IMG/VR virus record: IMGVR_UViG_3300047546_000805
Span: 1-63,790 of that record
Strand: one strand, 5' to 3'
Length of the DNA: 63,790 nucleotides
From: a virus
Shown: positions 26,601-34,380 of the stretch, piece by piece
Position numbering within the stretch: the first letter of the stretch is position 1
How the letters are laid out: each line of letters begins with the position of its first letter
Made by a program: the position numbers and the translations under genes
The notes under the pieces: generated by a model
Database searches by the model: none
The model's input: only the letters and a program-made list of their open reading frames with translations
What the model was told of the DNA's origin: nothing

Positions 26601-29600
26601 TCCGTCTCCGGACATTCCGGCAGACATTAGGCCGACACCGGCAGCAACACCGGCACCCTGAACCCATCTATTACCCATCAGGCCACGGAATCTTCCCCTC
26701 TTAGGCTCTCCTGCGCCCGAACCACCAACAATTACTCCAGTTCCTCCGCCAGCACCACCAGCAGCCCCACCCAGTTCCGCTGTTTCTGCCTCTACGTTCA
26801 TAACGGCAGCGACACTTTGTGTCTTGGCGGCCTTGGACTGCTCTTTGGCGGCGTCTGCTTGCATATCGGCTGCATCGTCTAGTTTCTCTACAATATCTTC
26901 ATCGAATAGACCGGCCTGATAATATTGCTGCTGTGGAACTGCTACGCCAAGTTGCGCTGTTCCTCTGTTGTTACCAACTCCGGGCGCTACACCAGTAAGT
27001 CCCGTTCCAGACACTACACCAGCAACAGCGGCGCGGGCGCGGGCCTCTAGTGCGTCCAACTGCTGTCGTAATTTGAGAAGCATCTGCTCTGCTGACCCAC
27101 CGCTTGCCAGGATATCTTCGTACGCCTTGATTGCGTTGGTGTACATCTCTCTAAATCCGGAGTTTGGATCATTCATGACCTTCTGCATCAGATCAGCGTA
27201 AGCATCCATCTGGGATACACCGTTTTTAACTGCTAGTTTGTATTCCTGGGCGTACTGCTTGGCCCTTGCTTGCACTAGAGCCTTCTGCTGTGGGTCTCCT
27301 GCAAAGGTGCCCTCGGCCATGTTTGCGTAGGACTGCATAAACGCCAAATACTTGAGGTTAACCTCTTTGAATGCCTGCTTGCTAGGTAGCAGTCTAGCCA
27401 TAGCATCATTACTCATGGCGTCTAGTTTAGCCTGCAATCCGGAAACTATTCTGGCCCGATCCGCCGAAGTCTCTTTTCTCTGAAGTGGCCTAGCAGCAAA
27501 CTTATCGAGTTCGGCCTGCAACATGACACGCCTCTGCGTTGCTATATCCTCCATTGACTCGTCAAGGCTGACTATGGACGCTGCCGCAAAATTGGTCTGT
27601 AGTCCGCGCTGGAATTCTGCCTCTGGAGTCCCAGTATTTAGCATAGATGACATAACAACAGCCTTGTCGCCTTTTGTCCTGGCCTCCTTTTCGGCGTCCG
27701 TACTTCCAGTATATGTTAGTGCTGTTGGGTATAGGTGGCTTACTTCTACTCCGCCCATTCCGCTCTTAGTGCTAAACTTTAGTTTATCCTCATCGATAAG
27801 CCCTCTACCCCGGCCTCCGACAAATGCTTGCTTTGCTTTTTCAGCAGTGGTAGCAGCCCCGGTCGATACAGAGGTTGATGCCGCTTTGCCAGCACCGGCC
27901 AGTTCAGTAAGGCTGGCAATCAACTTGTTGATTCCAGCGTCCAGTGCTGTTACAGCCTTTGCCTGGTCGTAGAATGACTTCTCTAGTGTCTCACCGGCCA
28001 GTTTTGCGGCAACCGATTCTTTGGTGAGGTGATCGTATGCAGTCACACCTGATTTCCCGAATGTCTTGAACCAAGCAACACCCTTTACCAGATATCCAAG
28101 TAGGTTTCCGAGCACACCAGTTGTCATGATGATAGGACCGATAATGGCGGTCACAGTAAGAACTCCACCAATTCCAGTCTTTACGAAATCTGGTAGCATA
28201 TCAAATTTCTCGAATAGCCAGTTAATAGCGTTAAGGCCCTTGGTGGCTAGTTGTAAGAAACCCTCACCAATACCAGCAAGTTCAACCTTTACCTGCTCTA
28301 GGGCTCTCGTGAACTGACCGCTGATACTTTCCTGTAGGGCTCCCAACTCTCGGTCGGCAATAGAGGCTAGTTCTCCTGCTTCCGCCCCCATTAGTTTCAT
28401 AACCTCTACTGTCTGACTTCCGTCACGACCAAGGTTAGCGAACAGCGCACCCATTCTGGCGAACTGGTACTTTCCGAAGATCTGCTCAATTACCTTTTGT
28501 CGGCTGAACTCGTCAAGTTTATCTAGTTCTGCCTGGAATCCTGTGATCATCGGGAGTAACTTACCCTCCGAGTTAGCAATCACAGCATCAATATCGATGT
28601 TGTAACCCTTAAGCATCTCTCTCGCCTGCTTTGTCGGGTTAATCAGGGAGGCTAGACCAGACTTTAGGGCGTTGGCCGCTTCTGCCGCTGGAATTCCACC
28701 CTCACGCATAGCAACGACTAGGAGCGAGAGTTCCTTGATGTCTCCGCCCAGACCCTTGACAATAGGTCCGGCCTTAGGAATCGCTTCTACTAGGTCGTTC
28801 AGTGTGGTGTTTGTCTGGTTTTCTACCGCGTTCAGGAAGTTGATGGATTCGGCTAGTTCTTCTGTATTCGACTTGAATGCTGTCTGAATAGCCAGGGTTG
28901 CCTTCATCGCCTCGGCGCGATCAACCTCACCAAGTGTCGCCAGACGAGTGGTTTGCGTAACAGACTGCATCAGTTCGTCTCCCTGCTTTCCAGCAGCAGC
29001 AAATTCGGCTGCCAGGCCTAGTGTTTCCTGAGCAGACTGACCATATACCTTAGCAAGATCTCCTGATAGACCCATAAGGTCTTTTCTCAACTGATTTACA
29101 GTCGCTGGGCCCATCATAGTATTCATGGTGTTTCCGTACACCTTGACGATGCGTGTCATTTCCTTGTCAAGGTCGTAGGCTAGTTTTGCTGCCGCCCCGC
29201 CCAGCAGGGTAAGCGGAACGGTAAGACCAACGGTCAACTGACGACCAGCCCACTGCGTATTCTTACCCCAGTTAATCATAGCGGTAGCGCCATCGTTAAG
29301 AACCTTGTTCATAATCTGAAGTTCTTTACGGGCCACCGCTGCGCGGGTTGCTAGGGAATTGTCAAGTCCGGTGGGGGTTATTACATCAGCAATGGCCTGG
29401 CCCTTGGCGTCTCGTCCACGAGTAACTACCATAGAGCGCTCAAGCATGGTCTGCTGGCGAGCAAGTTCTGTGATCATGCTCTTGCGTCCACTTACGAAGT
29501 TGCGGTATTCGCGGTGGTAGTCACGTAGTTCTAGGCGCTGCTTGTGTAGAGCCTCCCCGAATTTCTCCGCCTCGTTGCGGAGCCTTACTGTTTCTGTAGT

Positions 29601-29783
29601 ATATTGACGGGAAGCGGCAAGACCGCTGGAAAACTCTCGTACCAGATCATCTATCCCGCCGCTCTTACCCATCATTGCAAATGACGTGTTGAGGTTCTTA
29701 ACTGCGGCATTAGCGGCATTGACCTGAGCAATCAGGTCTGCGAAGTTTGCGTTTGCTCTAAACTGTACGTCTACTAATGCCAT
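23658..29783 (-). CDS. Tail tape measure protein with NlpC/P60 peptidase domain
   Basis: 2041 residues. N-terminal coiled coil; TMP core around residues 190-500 (KLAYDLDKEMTRIVKVYGN, GLAAEFAAAGKQGDELM); hydrophobic Gly/Ala segments near 570 and 1080-1150; a coiled coil near 1440-1540. The C-terminal NlpC/P60 domain has Cys near 1843 (DGWGCAPFVRWVY) and His near 1903 (NHVGLYMGGGNMVH). Flanking it are two GGL-x-x-G/EF repeats (SNGEFVMTNASVNYYGKGF and EPGEFMVQKEAVQHYGEGF). It sets tail length; the peptidase probably opens the wall during DNA entry. Confidence 0.93.
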   Translation of the reverse strand: MALVDVQFRANANFADLIAQVNAANAAVKNLNTSFAMMGKSGGIDDLVREFSSGLAASRQYTTETVRLRNEAEKFGEALHKQRLELRDYHREYRNFVSGRKSMITELARQQTMLERSMVVTRGRDAKGQAIADVITPTGLDNSLATRAAVARKELQIMNKVLNDGATAMINWGKNTQWAGRQLTVGLTVPLTLLGGAAAKLAYDLDKEMTRIVKVYGNTMNTMMGPATVNQLRKDLMGLSGDLAKVYGQSAQETLGLAAEFAAAGKQGDELMQSVTQTTRLATLGEVDRAEAMKATLAIQTAFKSNTEELAESINFLNAVENQTNTTLNDLVEAIPKAGPIVKGLGGDIKELSLLVVAMREGGIPAAEAANALKSGLASLINPTKQAREMLKGYNIDIDAVIANSEGKLLPMITGFQAELDKLDEFSRQKVIEQIFGKYQFARMGALFANLGRDGSQTVEVMKLMGAEAGELASIADRELGALQESISGQFTRALEQVKVELAGIGEGFLQLATKGLNAINWLFEKFDMLPDFVKTGIGGVLTVTAIIGPIIMTTGVLGNLLGYLVKGVAWFKTFGKSGVTAYDHLTKESVAAKLAGETLEKSFYDQAKAVTALDAGINKLIASLTELAGAGKAASTSVSTGAATTAEKAKQAFVGGRGRGLIDEDKLKFSTKSGMGGVEVSHLYPTALTYTGSTDAEKEARTKGDKAVVMSSMLNTGTPEAEFQRGLQTNFAAASIVSLDESMEDIATQRRVMLQAELDKFAARPLQRKETSADRARIVSGLQAKLDAMSNDAMARLLPSKQAFKEVNLKYLAFMQSYANMAEGTFAGDPQQKALVQARAKQYAQEYKLAVKNGVSQMDAYADLMQKVMNDPNSGFREMYTNAIKAYEDILASGGSAEQMLLKLRQQLDALEARARAAVAGVVSGTGLTGVAPGVGNNRGTAQLGVAVPQQQYYQAGLFDEDIVEKLDDAADMQADAAKEQSKAAKTQSVAAVMNVEAETAELGGAAGGAGGGTGVIVGGSGAGEPKRGRFRGLMGNRWVQGAGVAAGVGLMSAGMSGDGALGAAGTVAGGAMTGGMIGSMFAPVIGTAIGAAVGGLASAIPLIISNMQRAQAELASVQEVGETAFDKLGASIKSAKDVALIPFNEGLEKSGSAVAELIESFKNAPEGSVDANFIELLKGENDMGNMRGLLEDKVVELQAAGVEMTKIKEYILAALTASGRGTDAAGLIPDIMNYAEGSAAGNLKNQLKDYLAARKIANEILTLPQSEQQAALAGGDGTPGGLFSDETLEAAKAVYSTMLDISATKAPVDLQKFLNEIGGDLPSLKDVMDTVPESMKGVAQSILDNGGSAELVLKALNLNAQGIALNLDKISANPWYVDVVFRETVGDRAIMDAITAGGTGAFADRMAAINKAYSESTTDTKATNDAAIKAQEDHIDALRKKYDDQIEAEKKKQEALDEAQEAEERRLSRQKTLRDLQVSYNEAISSGNLGAAALIKNEVAYTKAEWAREDKERIADKASESRIEAIEKERDAAIEAEQAKLEAMRANQAAMNDAVTTGTNGRKAQEIKAVEDAKAAWDAIIAEYPGDFEGMAAALKEKGPIFAAAGVNIGDLMKEAIGTATSQGTAQRIFDTVGGNLAKAPWDLVANLAAAKAMGDTQKVISLQKNLDAWVETFDFTDKETQKFQNRAGVSDGGAPSNSPSRYSSGGLATGPGHGTSDDIDAKLSNGEFVMTNASVNYYGKGFMDAINQRKFAAGGLVTGMGRAMMKGVMAGAVDKVAQAYGAMTPDGFGVTNDVGMPGAQSGGGGVTGTGLGAQIAALGARYVGVPYSYTGGSPEDGWGCAPFVRWVYQRFGFNLPGGSVSNSQYNAIKSRPNRNEITAGDLLFFKYANGVNLQNPINHVGLYMGGGNMVHAANKQKGTIISPVDWANYVAAGRPINYDTRKPNYARGGLVGMIEPGEFMVQKEAVQHYGEGFLNAINQQTYHKGGLVTQSGPKHGLASGGGNQYNFTVYGDQKSAKELAREVVALIEQTNKRKRSNR

Positions 29784-29784
29784 A

Positions 29785-30398
29785 TTATTCTTCTACTTCG
29801 TAGCCAAGTCCATGACCAATTCCGAAAAGGTCTCCCGCTTCTCCGACAATTGTGGAATCTGTAATGTCGTCTTCTGATTCCTCTGCGTCCATGTTGATTC
29901 CGACGCTTGCCATTATTATTTTGTGAAGTCTGTTTTCCTTTTCCCGTCCGGCATCTACGATGCCGAGTAGTTCATCGACTGTTAAGTTATCCTCCAACTC
30001 TTCAAAGTTTTTCCATGCTCCGGTGAGCATGACTTCCGACTCGTATTTCAGAAGGTCTAGTTCGAATTCTGACCACTTCTTGCCGCCACTGCTGTCACCA
30101 TCGCCTGATCTGGATTTAAATCCAGGCCTGCACACACCTTGATGATGTAATTGATTGCCTCTGAATCTAGTGCTTCCTCTAACCACTCAACGTCGTCGGC
30201 CTGCTCGCCAAGTGGCTTACGTAGGCAGATCTGTACCAGTGAAACTAGAAAATCTATTTCTGGTCGCTCGTCCTCGCCCTTTACGTATGCATCCCAGGTT
30301 TCCTGAAAAGCCCTGTAGTTTTTGATGTTTAGCGGACGTAGTTCTACCTTCGTACCGTCCTGTAGTTCAATAGTCTCTTTTGTCGAAACCTTGCTCAT
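29785..30398 (-). CDS. Tail assembly chaperone, -1 frameshifted long form (gpGT type)
   Basis: The second open frame (29785-30186) has no ribosome binding site and overlaps gpG by 130 nt. At TTTAAAT on the minus strand (30114-30120) codons T-TTA-AAT can slip to TTT-AAA and continue SRSGDGDSSGGKKWSEFELD. The joined product would have 95 residues of gpG plus 109 new ones, 204 in all. Such pairs chaperone the tape measure in almost all siphoviruses, and this one lies directly upstream of it. The slippery site lies in a perfect 16-bp palindrome (CTGGATTTAAATCCAG). Confidence 0.85.
30057..30398 (-). CDS. Tail assembly chaperone, short form (gpG type)
   Basis: 113 residues starting MSKVSTKETIELQDGTKV. 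The ATG at 30398 is preferred over an upstream codon at 30434 because AGGAGG lies 5 nt before it. Middle motif RPLNIKNYRAFQETWDAYV is typical of this family. It is expressed from a promoter directly behind the tail-tube terminator and is the substrate of the programmed slip described for the long form. Confidence 0.85.
   Translation of the reverse strand: MSKVSTKETIELQDGTKVELRPLNIKNYRAFQETWDAYVKGEDERPEIDFLVSLVQICLRKPLGEQADDVEWLEEALDSEAINYIIKVCAGLDLNPDQAMVTAVAARSGQNSN
30114..30120 (-). promoter_or_regulatory. Programmed -1 ribosomal frameshift site TTTAAAT
   Basis: In the gpG frame the codons are GAT TTA AAT, so the heptamer reads T-TTA-AAT, a canonical X-XXY-YYZ slippery sequence. Slipping back one base enters exactly the frame of the downstream reading frame. 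Nothing else in the overlap fits a slippery motif as well. Confidence 0.85.
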
Positions 30399-30424
30399 GC
30401 ATTCCTCCTGTTGATCATGCTGAA

Positions 30425-30453
30425 ATTGTATCAAATCGATCCATAAAACGCAA
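30425..30453 (-). promoter_or_regulatory. Late-type promoter for chaperones and tape measure
   Basis: Minus strand TTGCGT (30448-30453), 17 nt, TACAAT (30425-30430) with TG one base upstream. The -35 box lies in the T-rich end of the preceding terminator. Leader of about 20 nt to the AGGAGG site. Confidence 0.65.
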
Positions 30454-30454
30454 A

Positions 30455-30476
30455 AGCCAGCCGCGAAGGGCTGGCT
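30455..30476 (-). terminator. Intrinsic terminator behind the tail-tube gene
   Basis: Minus-strand AGCCAGCC-CTTCGC-GGCTGGCT (8-bp perfect stem, 6-nt loop) followed by TTTGCGTTTTATGG. It lies 17 nt after the tail-tube stop and limits its mRNA to one gene. Confidence 0.85.
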
Positions 30477-30492
30477 CAGCGTTGATCAGAGA

Positions 30493-31116
30493 TCAGTACG
30501 AACGGTCGATAATTCTACCGTAAGCGTTCGAGGTTGATGCTAGAGGAAGTAGACGGAAGTTAACCGCAAACTTGGTCTCCTCATTACGACGTAGCGAGTG
30601 AGTTGAAGACTCGACATTCATAACGCGGGCTGTGTAATAAATACGCTCCGTGCTCTTTGCCGGATCTACAGTTGCTCGTGGCGCTCCACCAACAGCGATC
30701 AACGAACGCTCAGGTGGGTACTCACCAAGAACTCCACCCTGAATTTCAAGAGTGGCGTTGTCAGCATCGGTGCGTGTTAGACCTGTGTTCTGGTTGAATG
30801 CCAGGTGCAGGTTCTCTAGTGTTGCCTCGCTCATTGTCGTACGAAGGGAAACCTTCATAGACTGCTTGAACAGAAGAACAGCGTCGAGTGCCTGGTCTAC
30901 AACAACCTCACCGTACTGAGGCTCGTACATAACCTCAAGACCATCAGTTGTGTATCCTACGTCGCGCCAGTCTGATGTCAGACCGGCTAGGGTTGTCTTT
31001 GCGGACACACCTGCTGACCATGTAGGAAGAGGCTCTGCGGCCGTACCATCCTTGGTTGTGCCTACAGAAAGGAAGATCTGAGCGGCACCAACGATGACGT
31101 TTCTAGATGTTGCCAT
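30493..31116 (-). CDS. Major tail tube protein
   Basis: 207 residues, beta-rich (EVMYEPQYGEVVVDQALDAV, RRNEETKFAVNFRLLPLAS), in the standard position between tail terminator and chaperones. It is a monocistronic unit with its own promoter and terminator, as expected for one of the most abundant virion proteins. Its leader contains AAGGTAGGTGAAAA, shared with the major capsid gene. Confidence 0.85.
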   Translation of the reverse strand: MATSRNVIVGAAQIFLSVGTTKDGTAAEPLPTWSAGVSAKTTLAGLTSDWRDVGYTTDGLEVMYEPQYGEVVVDQALDAVLLFKQSMKVSLRTTMSEATLENLHLAFNQNTGLTRTDADNATLEIQGGVLGEYPPERSLIAVGGAPRATVDPAKSTERIYYTARVMNVESSTHSLRRNEETKFAVNFRLLPLASTSNAYGRIIDRSY

Positions 31117-31179
31117 GTGATATTTTCACCTACCTTAAGAGTTTTCGTGTGCTGGCTAGGCGCTTTCGTCGTTGCCCAC

Positions 31180-31208
31180 AGCATATCTTCGAAAACATTA
31201 AAATGCAA
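31180..31208 (-). promoter_or_regulatory. Late-type promoter for the tail tube gene
   Basis: Minus strand TTGCAT (31203-31208), 17 nt, TATGCT (31180-31185). It begins just after the tail terminator stop codon and leaves a leader of about 57 nt ending in the AAGGTAGGTGAAAA element. Confidence 0.7.
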
Positions 31209-31209
31209 A

Positions 31210-31731
31210 TTAAACGTATAGTCCGTCAGAGTCTTCTATTCTGACGTAGTTATAGCATATTTGGATGCTTGCTGATAACCGCCCGGCCTCGCTCTTAGAC
31301 GGTTCTGCCTCTTCGACCCATTCTACGCTCACCGTCTGGAACCAATACTTACCAGAAATTCCAGAAGTTCTATTCACCTGTTTAGCGGATTCGTCCATTC
31401 TGCGGCATGATTCCTTGATCACGTTGATCATCTGTTTGATCTTATTGAGATCTGGGCCATAGATGACGTAGGTCAGTTCATCTCGCTCGACCCACCATGC
31501 GTCCGATGAACTGGTGCTGTTCTGTGTCGTCAATACATCGAATACGAAGTATGGGTTGTCGTCAAAGGTGTTAGCGATCAGTGGCTCCTCCTGTGCTGGG
31601 GTGAACGGCAGGATCACCCCTCCAGTTATTCCGCTGATATAACTAGAAGATGACAGAACGCCGCTAGCGATCAGTTTATTCCAGACATAGCGGTTGATAT
31701 CTGCACATGCCGAATCTGAGTAATCAGTCAT
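31210..31731 (-). CDS. Tail terminator protein (probable)
   Basis: 173 residues with the helix-then-sheet layout of tail terminator/tail-completion proteins (N-terminal INRYVWNKLIASGVL; central YFVFDVLTTQNST; LTYVIYGPDLNKIKQMINVI; C-terminal WFQTVSVEWVEE). It sits between the connector genes and tail tube, where this protein normally is. It would cap the tail for joining to the head. Overlaps upstream gene by 8 nt. Confidence 0.65.
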   Translation of the reverse strand: MTDYSDSACADINRYVWNKLIASGVLSSSSYISGITGGVILPFTPAQEEPLIANTFDDNPYFVFDVLTTQNSTSSSDAWWVERDELTYVIYGPDLNKIKQMINVIKESCRRMDESAKQVNRTSGISGKYWFQTVSVEWVEEAEPSKSEAGRLSASIQICYNYVRIEDSDGLYV

Positions 31732-32500
31732 CTTCTCTTGTCCATTCCTTCTCTACATTTGTTCTTGCTAGTCCCTTTACAGCCGCCCGGCTCATGCTGG
31801 ACCTGGCTGTGGCTCCGCGAATAGCGGAAGGGATATTCTCTCCTGCGCGCTTAGTAATCCGGGCAGTGGTTTGTAGAGCCCCACTGTCAGACAATTGCTT
31901 TACAGCAAGGCCTGACGAGAAGTATCCGGAGAACGTTCTAGCAAAGGAGTATCTTACGTTTGTTCCGCCGGGATTTCTCACCGTCACCGGCCCCTTGCTG
32001 AACTTGATATTACCCTGCCCAGTAAACTCATACTTAACTGGAATGGCAAGCCAGCGAGCCTGCTTACGACGAACCGTTACAGGAATTCCCTCTTCCATTA
32101 TATATGCCTTGCGACGGAATACCGCAGAGCGCTTTACTGATTTACCAGAAGGCCCTGGGATTGCCAGGCTGGGGTGGATGTCAGCAACTCTTCGGCTGTT
32201 GATGAAGTTGTACTTGATTCTCATTCCGGATGTACCATTCTGTGTCCGGGTCATTCTCCATAGACGGTCGTTCTTGTTTCCGACCCCGCGCCACTCGTAC
32301 ACATGGTGATACTTCGACTTCTCTAGCCGAGCCTTGGCGTCAATGTATTTTCCGAAATTGCGCTCGACATGACGAAAGATCTTGTCGTTGTATCTGCGCA
32401 TGGATTTCTCATCAACGTTGGCGTACCAGAATACATCTAGTTCGTAGTTGAGTGTTCCTGTCACGACTTGATTCAGGTTAGTGTCAATGTCAATCCTCAT
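31724..32500 (-). CDS. Head-tail joining protein (HK97 gp10-like position)
   Basis: 258 residues, very basic (R/K-rich throughout, for example TARITKRAGENIPSAIRGAT), 11-nt overlap with the upstream connector. The order connector-connector-this-terminator-tube matches the minor tail/neck protein of HK97-like phages. Individual motifs are not diagnostic, so the role is taken from position. Confidence 0.55.
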   Translation of the reverse strand: MRIDIDTNLNQVVTGTLNYELDVFWYANVDEKSMRRYNDKIFRHVERNFGKYIDAKARLEKSKYHHVYEWRGVGNKNDRLWRMTRTQNGTSGMRIKYNFINSRRVADIHPSLAIPGPSGKSVKRSAVFRRKAYIMEEGIPVTVRRKQARWLAIPVKYEFTGQGNIKFSKGPVTVRNPGGTNVRYSFARTFSGYFSSGLAVKQLSDSGALQTTARITKRAGENIPSAIRGATARSSMSRAAVKGLARTNVEKEWTREDD

Positions 32501-32912
32501 CTTGGATTTCCACCCGCTTCGCCATAACCTGATACTCCAGAACTCGACCGAACGGATCTAGAATTGGCTTACAGCCCTGTACCTCGAAAACCATGCTTCT
32601 ATCTGGGCGCTCGCCCTGCGGCCATAGAATCTGACCATCGGCACCACGAATATTCGAGATCCGGAGACGCTTCGACAGGAACTTACCAACCTTAATGTTG
32701 ATTAGTTCGTACTCGGTAAACTCGTCAGCAAAACGCTTTCCAGAAGCAACATCGGATGCGGAATCGGTAAGGATGGACTCAGCATAGCAACTGATGGTTT
32801 CACAAACAGAATACTCGCGCTTCAACTGGAAGGTTTTTGGATCCTGTGTCACGGTCGCCTCAAGAATGTCTGCTGTCATTCTGTAATTGGCAGATGTTAG
32901 GCAGCCGTACAT
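32490..32912 (-). CDS. Head-tail stopper/connector protein
   Basis: 140 residues, beta-rich (REYSVCETISCYAESIL, EYELINIKVGKFLSKRLRI, MVFEVQGCKPILDPFGRVL). It follows the adaptor gene directly and corresponds in position and size to head-closure (stopper) proteins. Overlaps the next gene by 11 nt. Confidence 0.6.
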   Translation of the reverse strand: MYGCLTSANYRMTADILEATVTQDPKTFQLKREYSVCETISCYAESILTDSASDVASGKRFADEFTEYELINIKVGKFLSKRLRISNIRGADGQILWPQGERPDRSMVFEVQGCKPILDPFGRVLEYQVMAKRVEIQDED

Positions 32913-33839
32913 TTATACCACCCAGGCGTCGAAAACTTTGTACTTCTCTAGAAGGGTGTTCGCTGCTGCATTTCCGGTCCCGGCATAGGCGCGGTCATCA
33001 AAACTGAACTTCCAGTCCTTGACCTGAATGTGGTTGATGTAGCGGTTGCGGTAGACCGAATCCTGGCATAGTAGATCGTAGATGATGTAGTACATTGCCT
33101 CTTTAACATCGGAAGGAACAAATAGGGAGCCGAACTCGCCGTATACATCATACCTGTATCCGTAACGGAAACTGCCATATGAGTATACGAGTGATGGTCG
33201 CTCTTCCTCGGTGTAGTCGATTCCCGGCTCAGATATTCTCAATCCAAAGCCTGAGTTGGACGCCTTAAAGGTAACGCCCCACTCGTTAATGTCGTCGTCA
33301 ACGTCATAAATCAGTGTGTCATTCTCGTAGATCTTTTTGAGGGTGATCAGTGGTTCTGGGAGGGTGAGCACGTCTACCTGCTGGCCCACCCCACTCTTTG
33401 TCTCGTATGCTCTACCGAAAGAACTATTTGTGAACCTATCCACGTATGCTCGGGCCACCTTTTCAGCGGCAACAATTCTATCCAATGGCTGATATCCAGG
33501 GTCAGATGATGAAGTGAACTGGTATCCAAGCCTGGAGCAAATTTCTGATGGTGTCAAGTAGGGGGTCACTACCTCGTGGTAGTCAGTAATGGTATAGGCG
33601 TCTCCGCCAGTATCAATTGTCCAGACAACCCTTACCAGGGACTCAGCGAATGTCTCCTCCACTGGAATCTCTGCGGTCCAGGTCTCTGTTGTCGCTGGCG
33701 CAGTTGGGTTCTTCTGCGAAACAACTAGTGGTAATTGTGTACCGTCCGCCCGCACCAAAATCGCGGTCGGGTCTACAGAGGTCGGCTGACCAATATTAAT
33801 AGATACAGATGTCTCTGTATTCACATAGATTTCACTCAC
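32913..33839 (-). CDS. Head-tail adaptor protein
   Basis: 308 residues. An N-terminal Ig-like beta domain (SVSINIGQPTSVDPTAILV) is followed by a helical adaptor domain (TPSEICSRLGY, IVAAEKVARAYVDRFTNSSF, VKEAMYYIIYDLLCQDSVYRN) of the HK97 gp6/SPP1 gp15 type. The fusion with an N-terminal Ig-like domain makes it longer than usual (100-200). It binds the portal in the mature head. Confidence 0.7.
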   Translation of the reverse strand: MSEIYVNTETSVSINIGQPTSVDPTAILVRADGTQLPLVVSQKNPTAPATTETWTAEIPVEETFAESLVRVVWTIDTGGDAYTITDYHEVVTPYLTPSEICSRLGYQFTSSSDPGYQPLDRIVAAEKVARAYVDRFTNSSFGRAYETKSGVGQQVDVLTLPEPLITLKKIYENDTLIYDVDDDINEWGVTFKASNSGFGLRISEPGIDYTEEERPSLVYSYGSFRYGYRYDVYGEFGSLFVPSDVKEAMYYIIYDLLCQDSVYRNRYINHIQVKDWKFSFDDRAYAGTGNAAANTLLEKYKVFDAWVV

Positions 33840-33855
33840 AGGCCAGCCGCCCCCA

Positions 33856-34281
33856 TCATGCGTAGTAGTCTCTCAATTCCTTCGGAGTGGCTAGTCTAAA
33901 ACCGAACTCCTCAAGGATCAGGTCTGCGTCATCTGCGGCAACAATCTGGTATGGGTGCTCGTAGGTGAAGGTATAAACTGCTCCACTATCTCCGTATGCG
34001 TCCCAGCGACGGTTATTGCGCGTCATCTTGATAACGTATGTCTCGCCACTCAAGTTAGGCTTTTGGCTCTGGACGGTACGCTGAGGGGCAACTACTGCCT
34101 CTGCCTCTGCCTCCGGCTCGGGATCTGGGAAGACGTGCTCCTTCACCATCCCTAGCGTAATACCGTTAGCGTCTAGTTCGTCCAAGATTTCTGCCTTCTT
34201 GGTCAGGCTACCAAGGTCTACGCCAAGTTCCTCAGCGATGATCTTGAGTTCATTTACCTTGTAATTCTCTAGTTCAGACAT
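33856..34281 (-). CDS. Small capsid-associated protein with HeH/SAP-like N-terminus
   Basis: 141 residues: an N-terminal helix-extended-loop-helix (YKVNELKIIAEELGVDLGSL), an acidic Pro/Glu/Ala linker, then a compact C-terminal domain (TYVIKMTRNNRRWDAYGDSG, FTYEHPYQIVA). It follows the capsid terminator and has a near-perfect promoter. HeH-type peptides are common in capsid-region proteins. A decoration or adaptor role is likely but unproven. Confidence 0.6.
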   Translation of the reverse strand: MSELENYKVNELKIIAEELGVDLGSLTKKAEILDELDANGITLGMVKEHVFPDPEPEAEAEAVVAPQRTVQSQKPNLSGETYVIKMTRNNRRWDAYGDSGAVYTFTYEHPYQIVAADDADLILEEFGFRLATPKELRDYYA

Positions 34282-34307
34282 GTGATTCCTCTCGTCTAGT
34301 CCTGACG

Positions 34308-34336
34308 ATTATAGCAAACGCCAGAATAAAAAGCAA
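34308..34336 (-). promoter_or_regulatory. Late-type promoter for the connector block
   Basis: Minus strand TTGCTT (34331-34336), 17 nt, TATAAT (34308-34313) with extended TG (TGCTATAAT). The -35 box overlaps the T-tract of the capsid terminator. Leader of about 20 nt with GAGAGGA before the ATG. Confidence 0.8.
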
Positions 34337-34360
34337 GGGGGCCGGTTTGACCCGGCCCCC
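34337..34360 (-). terminator. Intrinsic terminator behind the major capsid gene
   Basis: Minus strand GGGGGCCGG-GTCAAA-CCGGCCCCC, a 9-bp perfect stem with a 6-nt loop, followed by TTGCTTTTTATT. A textbook rho-independent terminator 20 nt after the capsid stop. Confidence 0.9.
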
Positions 34361-34380
34361 TACACTTGTGGTGCGTTAGA

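Noticed and set aside
24375-28887. Many plus-strand frames over the tape measure gene
   Set aside because: They are Pro/Ser/Ala-rich mirror frames of a long conserved gene without ribosome sites.
30057-30110. GGCAAGA as an alternative slippery site
   Set aside because: It does not fit X-XXY-YYZ in the gpG frame, whereas TTTAAAT fits exactly.
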